From NCBI RefSeq assembly GCF_015206895.1, contig NZ_JADEXU010000005.1, positions 1 through 64,000 on the forward strand: a DNA stretch of 64,000 bases. The letters run 5' to 3'. Positions 22,525 to 30,488 of the stretch are shown piece by piece. The notes under the pieces were generated by a model that was given only the letters and a program-made list of their open reading frames with translations, had not been told where the DNA came from and did not search any database. Within the stretch, counting starts at the first letter, position 1; each line of letters begins with the position of its first letter. A program made the translations under genes and the position numbers. This stretch comes from Nostoc sp. LEGE 12450. GTDB taxonomy: Bacteria > Cyanobacteriota > Cyanobacteriia > Cyanobacteriales > Nostocaceae.

Positions 22525-23157
22525 ATGTATGAATATCGAAAGCTCACAGCAGAACAAAAAGCTGAACTAGTGAAATATCGCTTAAGCCAGGGTTATCCAC
22601 CTCACTCTCCACCACACCCTATACAAGATAAGCAATTTTATTTATTAACGGCAGCTTGTTATGAGCATCAGTGTCATATACACACTGAATCTCGTCGTCA
22701 GCAATTGCTAGATATGATTTTTGATAGGTTTGGTGGGAATGGAAATGAAGAGAGGAGCGCTGAAGCACTCACTACGAACTTAAGAATTTGTGCTTGGGTT
22801 GTTTTGCCCAATCATTATCATCTACTGGTTTATGTTGAAAATTTTAATGTATTAGGTGAATTATTTCGTAGAATACATGGTGCTATTTCTCGACGGTGGA
22901 ATATAGAGGACAATATTACTAAGAGAAAAATTTGGTATAGTTGGAGCGATCGCGCTATTCGCTCGGAAAGACATTATTATACAACTGTTAACTATATTCA
23001 TTACAACCCAGTTAAACATGGTTTAGTCAAATCTCCTTATGACTGGGTTGAAAGTAGTGTTCATTGGTATTTACAAGCTTGTGGACGGCAATGGCTGCGT
23101 GATTGTTGGACTCAATATCCAGTACAAGATTATGGTAGTGATTGGGATAACTTTTAA
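22525..23157 (+). CDS. REP-associated tyrosine transposase (RAYT, Y1 family)
   Basis: A 210-residue protein from ATG 22525; upstream frame (from TTG 22489) would be coded by the REP and is unlikely. The HUH-type motif NHYHLLV lies in CAWVVLPNHYHLLVYVEN, and the probable catalytic tyrosine is in YYTTVNYIHYNPVKHG. RAYTs cut and join single strands at REP hairpins. REP units sit before (22416-22518), after (23230-23280) and inside the gene: bases 22752-22782 form a REP half-unit read in frame as roughly residues 76-86 (ERSAEALTTNL), between DMIFDRFGG and LRICAW. The frame stays open, so the protein may still work. Confidence 0.87.
   Translation: MYEYRKLTAEQKAELVKYRLSQGYPPHSPPHPIQDKQFYLLTAACYEHQCHIHTESRRQQLLDMIFDRFGGNGNEERSAEALTTNLRICAWVVLPNHYHLLVYVENFNVLGELFRRIHGAISRRWNIEDNITKRKIWYSWSDRAIRSERHYYTTVNYIHYNPVKHGLVKSPYDWVESSVHWYLQACGRQWLRDCWTQYPVQDYGSDWDNF
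22752..22782 (-). repeat. REP unit inside the RAYT coding sequence
   Basis: On the minus strand it reads GTTCGTAGTGAGTGCTTCAG then CGCTCC, matching the GTAGT head and palindrome layout of the neighbouring REPs. It adds about ten residues to the transposase without breaking the frame. Confidence 0.7.
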
Positions 23158-23229
23158 CTTTGATAAGTAAGTGGTCAAGAATAAATAAATCAAACTACGT
23201 TATGCAATGTAAAATTAATGAAATTTCCT

Positions 23230-23281
23230 CGTAGTAAGGGCTTCAGCCCTTAAAAGAGGGCTAAAGCCCTCACTACGAACT
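23230..23281. repeat. REPIN downstream of the RAYT gene
   Basis: CGTAGTAAGGGCTTCAGCCC and, inverted, GTTCGTAGTGAGGGCTTTAG form a symmetrical pair with a short spacer. The right end abuts the stop codon of the leftward GT41-like gene and could also act as its terminator hairpin. Confidence 0.8.
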
Positions 23282-25497
23282 TATGTTTTCTCAATATACC
23301 TTTGCCACATTTGCTGGTAAGCCTTCTCCATTTCACGGGTAAACTGCTTACCATTCCACAGTGGTGCTGTTTGCCGAGATGCTTTCAACTTCCAAGCCAC
23401 CTGCTGGCGTAAAGCTTCATCTTTCCCCAAACGCACACCCCACTCTACATACTCTTCATCAGTCCACGCAATACCTTCTGTGATACCAGCATTTATCATC
23501 ATGGTGTAGCTATTTCGGGCGGCAAATTGCTGTCCAACTCTGCTTACTAAGGGAATACCCATCCAAAGTGTTTCTAAGGTTGTCGTCGCGCCGTTATAAG
23601 GATAAGTATCTAATACAACATCAGCAATGGCTAAATTTGCTCTGTGGACAGACTCAGAAGGATCTAAGTCTAAAAATCGTAGACGCGAATACTCTACACC
23701 CTCTTCTTCTGCTAACTGCATAAAAAATTTCTGCACAGCTTCAGAATCTGCTACCCCTTTAATTAAAAAATAGCTATTAGGCACTTCCTTAATAATTTTC
23801 ATTTGCAGCCGTGCTGTATCAGGATGGCGCTTAAATCCTCTTTGAGCGCTCAGAAAAACTACAGCATTACTAGGAATATCTAGAGAATCCCGTCGTAAAG
23901 TTGGTACACCGATTTCAAAACCATCCACCGCTATATAAGTTTGCGGTAATCGCCAGATTTTTTCTGTATAGTACTCCTGAGCAGAATCAGGTAAAACATA
24001 AGGATCAGCAATAAAGTAATCAACTGCTGGTATACCCGAAGCATCCCAACCCAACCACGTTACTTGTACAGGTGCAGGTTTAAGCGCCATTATTTCACAA
24101 GTAATATCTAGAGTAATACTATCCAAATCGATTAAAATATCAATTTCATCTTCGGATATTTTTTCAGCAATGTCATCACTATAAATTCCCCCTAGATAAG
24201 CTTGATTAAACTGCTGGACATACCATTCTTGCAACGAATCATCTACGTGCTTATAAGTTATAAAATAGCCATAAAGATCAAACTGCTCACGGGTATGGTG
24301 TTGAATTAGCCACCTAGCTAACCAGCCAACTGAATGCCTAGATAAACAATGGGATAAGTAGCCAATCTTTATTTTCTTATTTCTTTTATGTGAACTATGT
24401 TGTTTATATCGCTGAACTTTTTCAGTGGCATATTTTTGTACATTAAGCTGACATAGTTGTGCCACTTGATTCTGAATTTGTCTATTATGCTGTGGATTAT
24501 CTTGTAAGTAAGGTGCATAATAATTGGCATTAAATAGACGCGATACCATAGCTGATTCAAGATTTATAGGTTGCTCTTCTATTAAAGATTTCATTAAAAA
24601 CTCTTGTTCTAGAAAAACTGTATAAGCTTCATTCCAATAACCAGTACATTCCATTAATCCTCGCTGTATTAAGTGTTTAGCAAAGATTTTCTCGGTTAAA
24701 CTCTTTGAAAGTGAGTAGCATAGTTTAGCAATTTCTATTCCTTGAGAATAATTGGAATCTCTTATATAAAAGGCAGCGAGATGGCGCAGAAGTTCTGTAT
24801 TTTCAGGTTCCAGCCGTAAACATAGCTCAACCAATGATATTGCTACCTTAGGCTGCCGCATAGAATAGATAATTTTAACTGCTGCTGGCAGCAAAATATT
24901 AATGAAAGATTGAGGCTCACTAATATGGGTTAGACAACATTCTACAAACTCTAAGACAGAGGGATGTAAAGGGTCATCATTGATGATACTCCCCAATACT
25001 TGCAACAATAACTCAATATCTATAATTGCTTCTGACTGAATTAACTCAATTACCTCTAGGGAAGTTAATTCATCACCAGTAAAAGTTTTTAGCTTGATAG
25101 ATAGCTCAATCAAATACAGAAGATTATTCACATATATAGGAGAAATTTCTCGTATATGTTGGCGAATTGCCCAAGCAACTGAATAATCTGCCAGTGTCTC
25201 TCTGCGTTCGGCTTCGGTTTGCAGAACCTTTATCAATTCCACAGTCCATTGCTCAACTTGTTCGGCTTCTCCTTCCTCCATACCCAGCAGCCAAGTCATT
25301 TGTGCTTCTGCTTCTTGTCCCTGCAATAGCAACATTAATCCTAAGTTCCAGTAGTGAGATTTCACTTCTGGTTCTGTTTCGATAGCTTGTTCATAGCAGC
25401 TAGCAGCTTGAGTATAGTTACCTTTGATAAAATATTGCTGGGCTTGCTGTTCTGATGGGGTAATGTTAGTAGGAATTTGGACAAAAGTCATAGTCAA
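23281..25497 (-). CDS. TPR - GT41 (SPINDLY/OGT-like) glycosyltransferase
   Basis: A 738-residue soluble protein. N-terminal TPR helices begin with QAQQYFIKGNYTQAASCYEQAIETEPEV and continue in degenerate form to about residue 350. The catalytic part starts near 374 (KIKIGYLSHCLSRHSVGWLARWL) and includes DLDSITLDITCEIMALKPAPVQVTWLGWDASG, YFIADPYVLP and TYPYNGATTTLETLWMGIPLVSR near 632. GT41 enzymes move GlcNAc or other sugars to Ser/Thr (or Asn) of proteins. The C-terminal half parallels the end of the giant protein but is clearly divergent. It lies next to a pilin gene, so pilin or another surface protein is a possible substrate. Its stop codon abuts a REPIN. Confidence 0.88.
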   Translation of the reverse strand: MTMTFVQIPTNITPSEQQAQQYFIKGNYTQAASCYEQAIETEPEVKSHYWNLGLMLLLQGQEAEAQMTWLLGMEEGEAEQVEQWTVELIKVLQTEAERRETLADYSVAWAIRQHIREISPIYVNNLLYLIELSIKLKTFTGDELTSLEVIELIQSEAIIDIELLLQVLGSIINDDPLHPSVLEFVECCLTHISEPQSFINILLPAAVKIIYSMRQPKVAISLVELCLRLEPENTELLRHLAAFYIRDSNYSQGIEIAKLCYSLSKSLTEKIFAKHLIQRGLMECTGYWNEAYTVFLEQEFLMKSLIEEQPINLESAMVSRLFNANYYAPYLQDNPQHNRQIQNQVAQLCQLNVQKYATEKVQRYKQHSSHKRNKKIKIGYLSHCLSRHSVGWLARWLIQHHTREQFDLYGYFITYKHVDDSLQEWYVQQFNQAYLGGIYSDDIAEKISEDEIDILIDLDSITLDITCEIMALKPAPVQVTWLGWDASGIPAVDYFIADPYVLPDSAQEYYTEKIWRLPQTYIAVDGFEIGVPTLRRDSLDIPSNAVVFLSAQRGFKRHPDTARLQMKIIKEVPNSYFLIKGVADSEAVQKFFMQLAEEEGVEYSRLRFLDLDPSESVHRANLAIADVVLDTYPYNGATTTLETLWMGIPLVSRVGQQFAARNSYTMMINAGITEGIAWTDEEYVEWGVRLGKDEALRQQVAWKLKASRQTAPLWNGKQFTREMEKAYQQMWQRYIEKT

Positions 25498-25546
25498 GAA
25501 TTTTCAGGATAGTACTAGTACTATTCCCAGAATTGAGAACAAAATT

Positions 25547-25574
25547 AAAGTGGGTAGCCTAAACTACCCACTTT
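25547..25574 (-). terminator. hairpin terminator after the pilin gene
   Basis: Perfect 11-base-pair stem (AAAGTGGGTAG / CTACCCACTTT) with a six-base loop, 35 bases past the pilin stop on the minus strand and 50 bases before the GT41 gene start. It would let the short pilin message end before the glycosyltransferase. Confidence 0.75.
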
Positions 25575-25608
25575 ATAAAGCTTGCAATTAGATATATAAA
25601 TCCAGTTT

Positions 25609-26157
25609 TTACTTCGATGTCAACTCTGCAAAAGCAGTGGGACATGTTGGTTGGGTTGGGGAAGCTCCTGACGCTGTTCCAGCTACACTAGCTGATACAG
25701 CATTTGAACCAACAGCGTTCGATTGACATAACACAGCTAGAGTAGTTGCTTCACTGGTAGATAATACTATTGATCTAACACCAACCCCTGCGTATGATTT
25801 GAGAGGTGCTTTGAGAGATAAACCATTATTGGTAACTAGAGTAGCATCCCCGGCCACCTTGTAAACATAATTTTCAGTTTGGGTTCTAATACCAAGTCCT
25901 AACTGATCCATACTAGTAGTAAATGCAGCATTTTCTAAAAAGTATGCTTGTTGAGCGCGGTTCATGGAACCAGTATACTGTTTAGCTTCTGACTGCTTAC
26001 CTTTGTTAGCTTGGTTCAAGAAAGAAGGTAGTGCGATCGCAGACAAAATACCGATAATGATAATTACTACTAGTAATTCAATAAGTGTGAAACCTTCGTT
26101 TTCCTTCTTTTTGCCGATGATGTGTTGGAGAAACTTTGCTTTCAATTCGGTTTTCAT
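25609..26157 (-). CDS. type IV pilin-like protein
   Basis: A 182-residue prepilin. The leader ends in a glycine, with cleavage between Gly22 and Phe23 (NEG|FTLIELLVVIII), Glu at mature position 5, and a 20-residue hydrophobic helix that anchors it and packs in the fibre. The mature body has a Ser/Ala/Thr-rich C-terminal stretch with two cysteines (CQSN...QPTCP) that could form the D-loop disulfide. It should be processed by PilD and assembled by the type IV pilus machinery, which is not in this window. The abundant Ser/Thr and nearby GT41 gene make glycosylation plausible. Followed by a clear hairpin. Confidence 0.92.
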   Translation of the reverse strand: MKTELKAKFLQHIIGKKKENEGFTLIELLVVIIIIGILSAIALPSFLNQANKGKQSEAKQYTGSMNRAQQAYFLENAAFTTSMDQLGLGIRTQTENYVYKVAGDATLVTNNGLSLKAPLKSYAGVGVRSIVLSTSEATTLAVLCQSNAVGSNAVSASVAGTASGASPTQPTCPTAFAELTSK

Positions 26158-26511
26158 AAGTGTTTTCCCTGGTGTAGGAAGTGGTTGTGTGTTGTAGATA
26201 TAACTTACCCACTCGTATTTGGTTTCATATCACCCCACCTCAAAAAATTTTTCAACTATATCAACTGTGTTTTTATTTATATGGCGATCGCGCTAGATTA
26301 TTAGGCTATTTTCCTTATATAGAAATGGTTATATCAGTTGCAGACCCTCCAATCTCGGTATTTGTTCAGTTAAAGAAATCTACTGTTGAAGCCATCTGGG
26401 GAGATACGATTGATACTGGTTGCGGGTTATTAAAGATCACTTCAGCCCTTTTCCAACTTACGAAGACTCTATGGGAGAGCTGACAGGTTGGAATGTACTA
26501 TACATACTTGC
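26158..26511. other. gene-free interval upstream of the pilin
   Basis: About 350 bases without a believable gene. It should hold the leftward pilin promoter and the end of the methyltransferase transcript. Open frames on the plus strand here are antisense to the pilin leader or low-quality. Confidence 0.5.
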
Positions 26512-27843
26512 TTAGGATTGGCGTTCCAACATTACGTAACCAAAACTCTCCAGCATCAGTAACAGCTGTTGCACCATCTGAAAAGCTTGTTCTTCATCTG
26601 TAGGCTTTAAGGTTATAGGATCTAAAGGTCTAAATTGTTTCCAGCGCTCTACTAAGAACTTCATCGGCTGGGATTGTTCTAATAAAGGTATTAAGCAAAA
26701 TGCTAATGAGCTATCTATCCCAACAAATTCCTCAACTAGTGATAAATAGTTACTGATAGGAAATATTCTGAATTCTGTAATACAGGCTACGAGTTCTTCT
26801 TGGAAATTGCGAGTTTTTAACTGAGGATGCAGACTCACCTTTGCTAGTTGCCAATCAGAGTCAGCCCATTCTGAAACTGGCAGAAAAGTTTGTACTTGAT
26901 TAGAATGACCGCACCAAAAGTCAATCAGCCGATGAATAGGATGTATTAGTTCAAATAACTGTAGCTGCTCTTCTATTGAAATTTCTGGTAAACTCATGCC
27001 CAGAAAAGCAGGCAAATTATCTGGATCTTTAAACAAGCTTATTAAGTCCCACTGCCGCCAGTTAACCATACTGATAAACTCTAGGTTAGCTGCCTTCAAA
27101 GCCATAAACATATCAGAGACGGTGTAACCTTTATCTCCTTGAAATAAGTAATTCATTAAAATTCTTTCTTTTCCGTTCTCTCCTTCATACTTATTAGAAT
27201 TCCAAGTTCTAGCTTTGAGTTCGACATTATCTTTCAAAGCTTTCATTGTTTCTACTACAATTTCCATTTCCAAGTCTTCTGGATTTTCGTCCATTAAACC
27301 CATCATTGTGAAGACTCTCTGAGCGCGGAAATAAGTAAATCTCTGGATTGAACTATGCAGATTGCTACGAATGATGCCATTGGGCTTTAAAACAGATATC
27401 ATTGCTTGTAAAGCAGCAGCTAAATCAGGAAAAAGATATAGAAGCTCATCACAATTAATATAGTCAAATTGATAATCTAAGTTTGGCAATTCCTGAATTG
27501 GCAATACATGAAACTCTGCATTGTCAAATCCATGATGTTCTAAGCGTTGCTCTGCTAATTTAATCGATTCTTCTGATATATCAATCCCAATAATTTTTGC
27601 ACCTGGATTAGCTTCTGCCAAGACTAACGATTTATAGCCAGTGCCACATCCAGCATCCAAAATTACTTTACTTTTGGTATCGATAAATTTTTGGTTTCTT
27701 AAATAGTAAGGTGTGACTAAGTTATGAATGTAAAGTAAATTAGGATCATCTTTAGGAGATTTCTCAAGAGGAACTCTCGGATAGGGAGAAGTGTCAAACT
27801 GTTGACGAATTTTATCTAGTAAATCAGATGCTGGACTGGTCAT
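26512..27843 (-). CDS. class I SAM methyltransferase with long C-terminal region
   Basis: A 443-residue protein. Residues ~45-200 form a Rossmann methyltransferase: VILDAGCGTGYKSLVLAE (motif I, about 61-78), IIGIDISEESIKLAEQR, FDYINCDELLYLF and LKPNGIIRSNLHS. Residues ~200-443 are helical and unrecognised, possibly a substrate domain. It may be part of the surface-glycan or pilin modification set by position. The target is unknown. Same strand as the short methyltransferase upstream, 165 bases apart. Confidence 0.82.
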   Translation of the reverse strand: MTSPASDLLDKIRQQFDTSPYPRVPLEKSPKDDPNLLYIHNLVTPYYLRNQKFIDTKSKVILDAGCGTGYKSLVLAEANPGAKIIGIDISEESIKLAEQRLEHHGFDNAEFHVLPIQELPNLDYQFDYINCDELLYLFPDLAAALQAMISVLKPNGIIRSNLHSSIQRFTYFRAQRVFTMMGLMDENPEDLEMEIVVETMKALKDNVELKARTWNSNKYEGENGKERILMNYLFQGDKGYTVSDMFMALKAANLEFISMVNWRQWDLISLFKDPDNLPAFLGMSLPEISIEEQLQLFELIHPIHRLIDFWCGHSNQVQTFLPVSEWADSDWQLAKVSLHPQLKTRNFQEELVACITEFRIFPISNYLSLVEEFVGIDSSLAFCLIPLLEQSQPMKFLVERWKQFRPLDPITLKPTDEEQAFQMVQQLLLMLESFGYVMLERQS

Positions 27844-28008
27844 TAAAGTTGCTCCTGGTAGTAGTTTTTAGATTGATAAACTAGATTGGGCTATTTCTTT
27901 AGGTTGTCTGTAAAAACATTGACGGTCAAAAGCTACCATTTTTGGCAATAATTTAAAAATTAATGCCTATTATATATTAAATGAAAAGTTGATTTGAATT
28001 TGAATTTT

Positions 28009-28536
28009 TTATTTATTAGCAATTACATTTAGGCTAACAAGTATACTTGAAACACGTATTTTGCTGGAATCATTAAATAAATCAAATTCTTGTACTTGTT
28101 GATATTTGGTAAAACCAACTTGTTCTAAACATACAGCCAAGATTTCAAAATCAAATCCTACTTTGTGAACATCATATATATTGGTTTGCGCCCCAAATAT
28201 AATCTGCATTAAATATAAACGATCAACTAATTTAATTCCTGGAAAAAGATAAAGCCAACACAATGTATTTAAGTCGGGAACACTGATAAAAAGTTGTCCG
28301 CCTGGTTTGAGAACACGATACCATTCTGTTAATGTATTGATTAGCTCATTATCTATTGCATGATAAAAATGTTCTAGAACATGACTGGCATAAATTGCGG
28401 CAATTGAATTACTTTCAAATTGACTTAAATCAGATGCGTTCCCAATATAATCTACTTCTGGACGAGGTTCGATATCGAATATTTTCCAGTCTGGATGTGT
28501 TTGATGTCCACCAATATGAAGTTTAATATCTGTCAT
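28009..28536 (-). CDS. short class I methyltransferase-like protein
   Basis: A 175-residue protein (LHIGGHQTHPDWKIFDIEP...). It has the late methyltransferase motifs, IAAIYASHVLEHFYH and WYRVLKPGGQLFISVPDLN, but the glycine-rich motif I is reduced to LHIGGH. This layout is common in methyltransferase-like proteins of polysaccharide clusters, where the first strand begins with the cofactor loop. Activity is uncertain. It has no membrane segment. Confidence 0.78.
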   Translation of the reverse strand: MTDIKLHIGGHQTHPDWKIFDIEPRPEVDYIGNASDLSQFESNSIAAIYASHVLEHFYHAIDNELINTLTEWYRVLKPGGQLFISVPDLNTLCWLYLFPGIKLVDRLYLMQIIFGAQTNIYDVHKVGFDFEILAVCLEQVGFTKYQQVQEFDLFNDSSKIRVSSILVSLNVIANK

Positions 28537-28978
28537 TTTTTTGTATTTTGCTATTCTGTATCGTTTTTTCTACTTATTGTGGGTCAAGCATTAAAACTTT
28601 TTAGAAAAAATCAGATGTTGGATTGGGCATTGAAATTGCTCCTCATACTAACTTTGTTCTGATGCTCCCCACCGTTACGCCAACTCTTGTTGACAGCTAA
28701 GACATACCTGCGAACATTTGCCACGCTGTCCAAGCTAGCGGCTACGCCCAATCTTGAGTATTCCCAACTTATGAGGATTTCTATCACAATATTTAAGAGT
28801 CAATTAAAACTGGAGCAGATAAGTTACATTGTGGGCAAACACTGTTCTGTACAAATCAGTGTGGAAGGCGTTTTTGCTCGTGGCGATAATTCTTGCATCC
28901 AGACAAAAGGGCACAAACATTACTGAGCCACTGGTGTTAACCAAGGCCTAGATTCTCAACTTGGATTGTGGAAGTGCC
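28537..28978. other. non-coding interval with gene relics
   Basis: No intact gene. It contains a 99-base thioredoxin reductase relic (28790-28888) and, around 28725-28752, sequence resembling Nostoc dispersed repeats (GCTAGCGGCTACGCCC). An open frame at 28687-28926 exists only because it covers the relic. Confidence 0.6.
28790..28888 (+). pseudogene. relic of a thioredoxin reductase gene
   Basis: The translated stretch IFKSQLKLEQISYIVGKHCS then VQISVEGVFARGD lines up without gaps with [20 protein letters not shown] then [13 protein letters not shown] of the intact NTRC gene (31264-31362), about 19 of 33 residues identical. The flavin-binding GD at the end is kept. Neither side extends the match as far as I can see, so only this fragment survives. 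It may be the remains of a second reductase gene. Confidence 0.75.
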
Positions 28979-29184
28979 TTATTCAAACTCAGGTGGTCAC
29001 AGTTCTGATATCGTCATTTCCCAACCTGGTAGCAAGCCTGGTAGTGTAAGCATGTCTCCATTCTGCAATACCACTGGAGCTTGGTTTAATCGGTAAACCG
29101 TTACTCTTAATTGGTCAGGGTCAATAGACCTCTTGCAAAAGTCCCAGATACGTGAGACAAGTAGGTTAGAGTTGGGTAGCATTT

Positions 29185-29640
29185 ATGACCTATGACCAAG
29201 TAAAGAGCCTAAAACCAGAAGAGTTTAAACGCTTGTGTGGTGTACGCCCGGAGACTTTTAACCAGATGCTAGAGGTAGTGCGATGTCTACGACGGGCTGC
29301 GCCTACGCAACAGCGAACAAAACAAAAAACAGGACGGCCAGGTAAACTCAGTTTGGAAGACCAATTGTTGATGACATTGGAATATTGGAGAGAATACCGC
29401 ACATACTTTCATATTGGTCAATCGTGGAGAGTAAACGAGTCTACAGCTTACCGGATTATCCGAAAAATAGAAGACACACTGACTAGATCCAGGACTTTCA
29501 CTCTTCCAGGCAAGAAAAGACTGACAAATTCTGATTATCAGTTACAGGTAGTGATAGTTGACGTTACTGAAAGCCAGATTGAACGTCCTAAAAAAAACAA
29601 AAAAAGTTCTACAGTGGGAAAAAGAAGCAGCATACGTTGA
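29185..29640 (+). CDS. IS5-family transposase, upstream frame (orfA)
   Basis: A 151-residue frame with a helix-turn-helix-like start (LKPEEFKRLCGVRPETFNQML, LEDQLLMTLEYWREYRTY) and the first catalytic Asp in VVIVDVTES. It ends shortly after two A runs (29590-29597 and 29599-29605). The frame-B reading of the same bases, KKFYSGKKKQHTLKSQ, is the normal continuation of this transposase family, so the two frames are probably joined by -1 slippage at the A-rich site. Confidence 0.85.
   Translation: MTYDQVKSLKPEEFKRLCGVRPETFNQMLEVVRCLRRAAPTQQRTKQKTGRPGKLSLEDQLLMTLEYWREYRTYFHIGQSWRVNESTAYRIIRKIEDTLTRSRTFTLPGKKRLTNSDYQLQVVIVDVTESQIERPKKNKKSSTVGKRSSIR
29590..29605 (+). promoter_or_regulatory. probable -1 frameshift site (A8-C-A7)
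   Basis: Eight A residues, a C, then seven A residues, at the point where the transposase must move from frame A to frame B. Runs like this are typical -1 slippery sites in IS5-type elements. Confidence 0.65.
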
Positions 29641-30047
29641 AGTCTCAGGTAGTGGTAGACCAGACAAATGGTAAAATCATTTGTACCGCTCATGGCAAGG
29701 GTAGAGAGCATGATTTTCGTATATTTAAAAATAGTAAACTTAGGTTGAGAGAAGACATAGAGTGCTTAGGAGATAAAGGTTATCAAGGTATCCAGAAACT
29801 GCATAACAATAGTTGGATTCCTAAAAAAAAGCCCAGAGGAGGTAAGTTAAGTTATGAAGATAAAAAGAAGAATCAAGAATTAGCCAAAGTCAGAGTTTTA
29901 GGTGAGCATGTAAATCGGAAACTCAAGGTTTTTAAAATTTTGTCTCTTACTTATAGAAATCGTCGAAAAAGATTTAGTTTAAGGTTTAATCTGATTGCTG
30001 CTCTCTACAATTACGAGCTTTGTCTCCCCAAAATCAAATCTTCCTGA
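29637..30047 (+). CDS. IS5-family transposase, downstream frame (orfB)
   Basis: The frame carrying the rest of the DDE domain: HGKGREHDFRIFKNSK, the second Asp in CLGDKGYQG and the Glu in RVLGEHVNRKLKVFKIL. It has no good start or ribosome site of its own; a stop in this frame at 29589-29591 places the shift between 29592 and the end of the A runs. The joined product would be about 285 residues, the usual length. Confidence 0.83.
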   Translation: MKSQVVVDQTNGKIICTAHGKGREHDFRIFKNSKLRLREDIECLGDKGYQGIQKLHNNSWIPKKKPRGGKLSYEDKKKNQELAKVRVLGEHVNRKLKVFKILSLTYRNRRKRFSLRFNLIAALYNYELCLPKIKSS

Positions 30048-30386
30048 GTGACTTTTGCAAGAGGTCTAATCAATATGCCGACCACAGACCTAAGTTGCAA
30101 AAATAGCTGAATCTTCTCTTCAAGCGGTTTGATTCTGTCGCTTCTAGATTTAATCTCAACCATCAAGTCTGGAACTAACTCCACAAAGTCGCGCTTGGTC
30201 TTTTTCAATCGGTCAGCCCGACCAAAAGACACGTCAGGCGATCGCACATTTCTTTTTTCTAAGTCGTCCTCTTCTATATTTGGTAGGATAAACCCTGCAT
30301 CATAACCAGTTACACGCCCTAGTTTGCATGACATGACCCAGATATTTAAGAAGGTACTCAACCGAGCGTCAATTTCCTCTGACGCA

Positions 30387-30435
30387 TAGTACCGTAGGCG
30401 TTTGGCGTAGGCGTAGCCCGTCGCAGACATCGCTT
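30387..30435 (-). repeat. dispersed repeat at the start of the Uma2 relic
   Basis: Minus-strand sequence AGCGATGTCTGCGACGGGCT then ACGCCTACGCCAAACGCCTACGG, a type often scattered in Nostoc. It supplies the apparent ATG and first dozen residues of the Uma2 pseudogene, so the true N-terminus appears lost. Confidence 0.6.
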
Positions 30436-30488
30436 ACCATCTGGCATAGCCAATCACAATTTGTTATGCTATATTAAACGTAGTCGTT

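Larger units (their letters stand above)
29127..30066 (+). mobile_element. IS5-family insertion sequence, 940 bp
   Basis: Perfect 17-base terminal inverted repeats (GACCTCTTGCAAAAGTC at 29127; its complement ends at 30066) and a 2-base TA target duplication (29125-29126 and 30067-30068). It carries a transposase in two overlapping frames joined by a likely -1 frameshift, as in the IS427-like branch of IS5. It interrupts a Uma2 gene that reads the other way. Both ends and both frames appear intact, so it could be recent and mobile. Confidence 0.88.
28979..30430 (-). pseudogene. Uma2-family endonuclease-like gene, split by an insertion sequence
   Basis: The N-terminal part (30069-30430) reads LNIWVMSCKLGRVTGYDAGF, RSPDVSFGRADRL and VPDLMVEIKSRSDR, with the PD-(D/E)xK-like acidic and ExK residues of Uma2 proteins. 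The C-terminal part (28979-29126) reads DPDQLRVTVYRLNQ and LPGLLPGWEMTISEL. Removing the element at 29127-30066 plus one TA copy restores one frame (GILIIDPDQL). The gene has two other lesions: TGA replaces the expected TGG after ISEL (28997-28999; PPEFE and a stop follow), and a dispersed repeat forms its first residues (MSATGYAYAKRL). The intact protein would be about 165-190 residues. Confidence 0.82.

Noticed and set aside
26181-26483. 100-residue plus-strand frame next to the pilin
   Set aside because: Begins within the pilin leader region and has no recognisable features or ribosome site.
28687-28926. 79-residue frame as a new gene
   Set aside because: Its only protein-like part is the thioredoxin reductase relic; the front is repeat-like.
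29185-30047. Transposase as a broken pseudogene
   Set aside because: The A-run slip site and continued family motifs in frame -1 fit programmed frameshifting.
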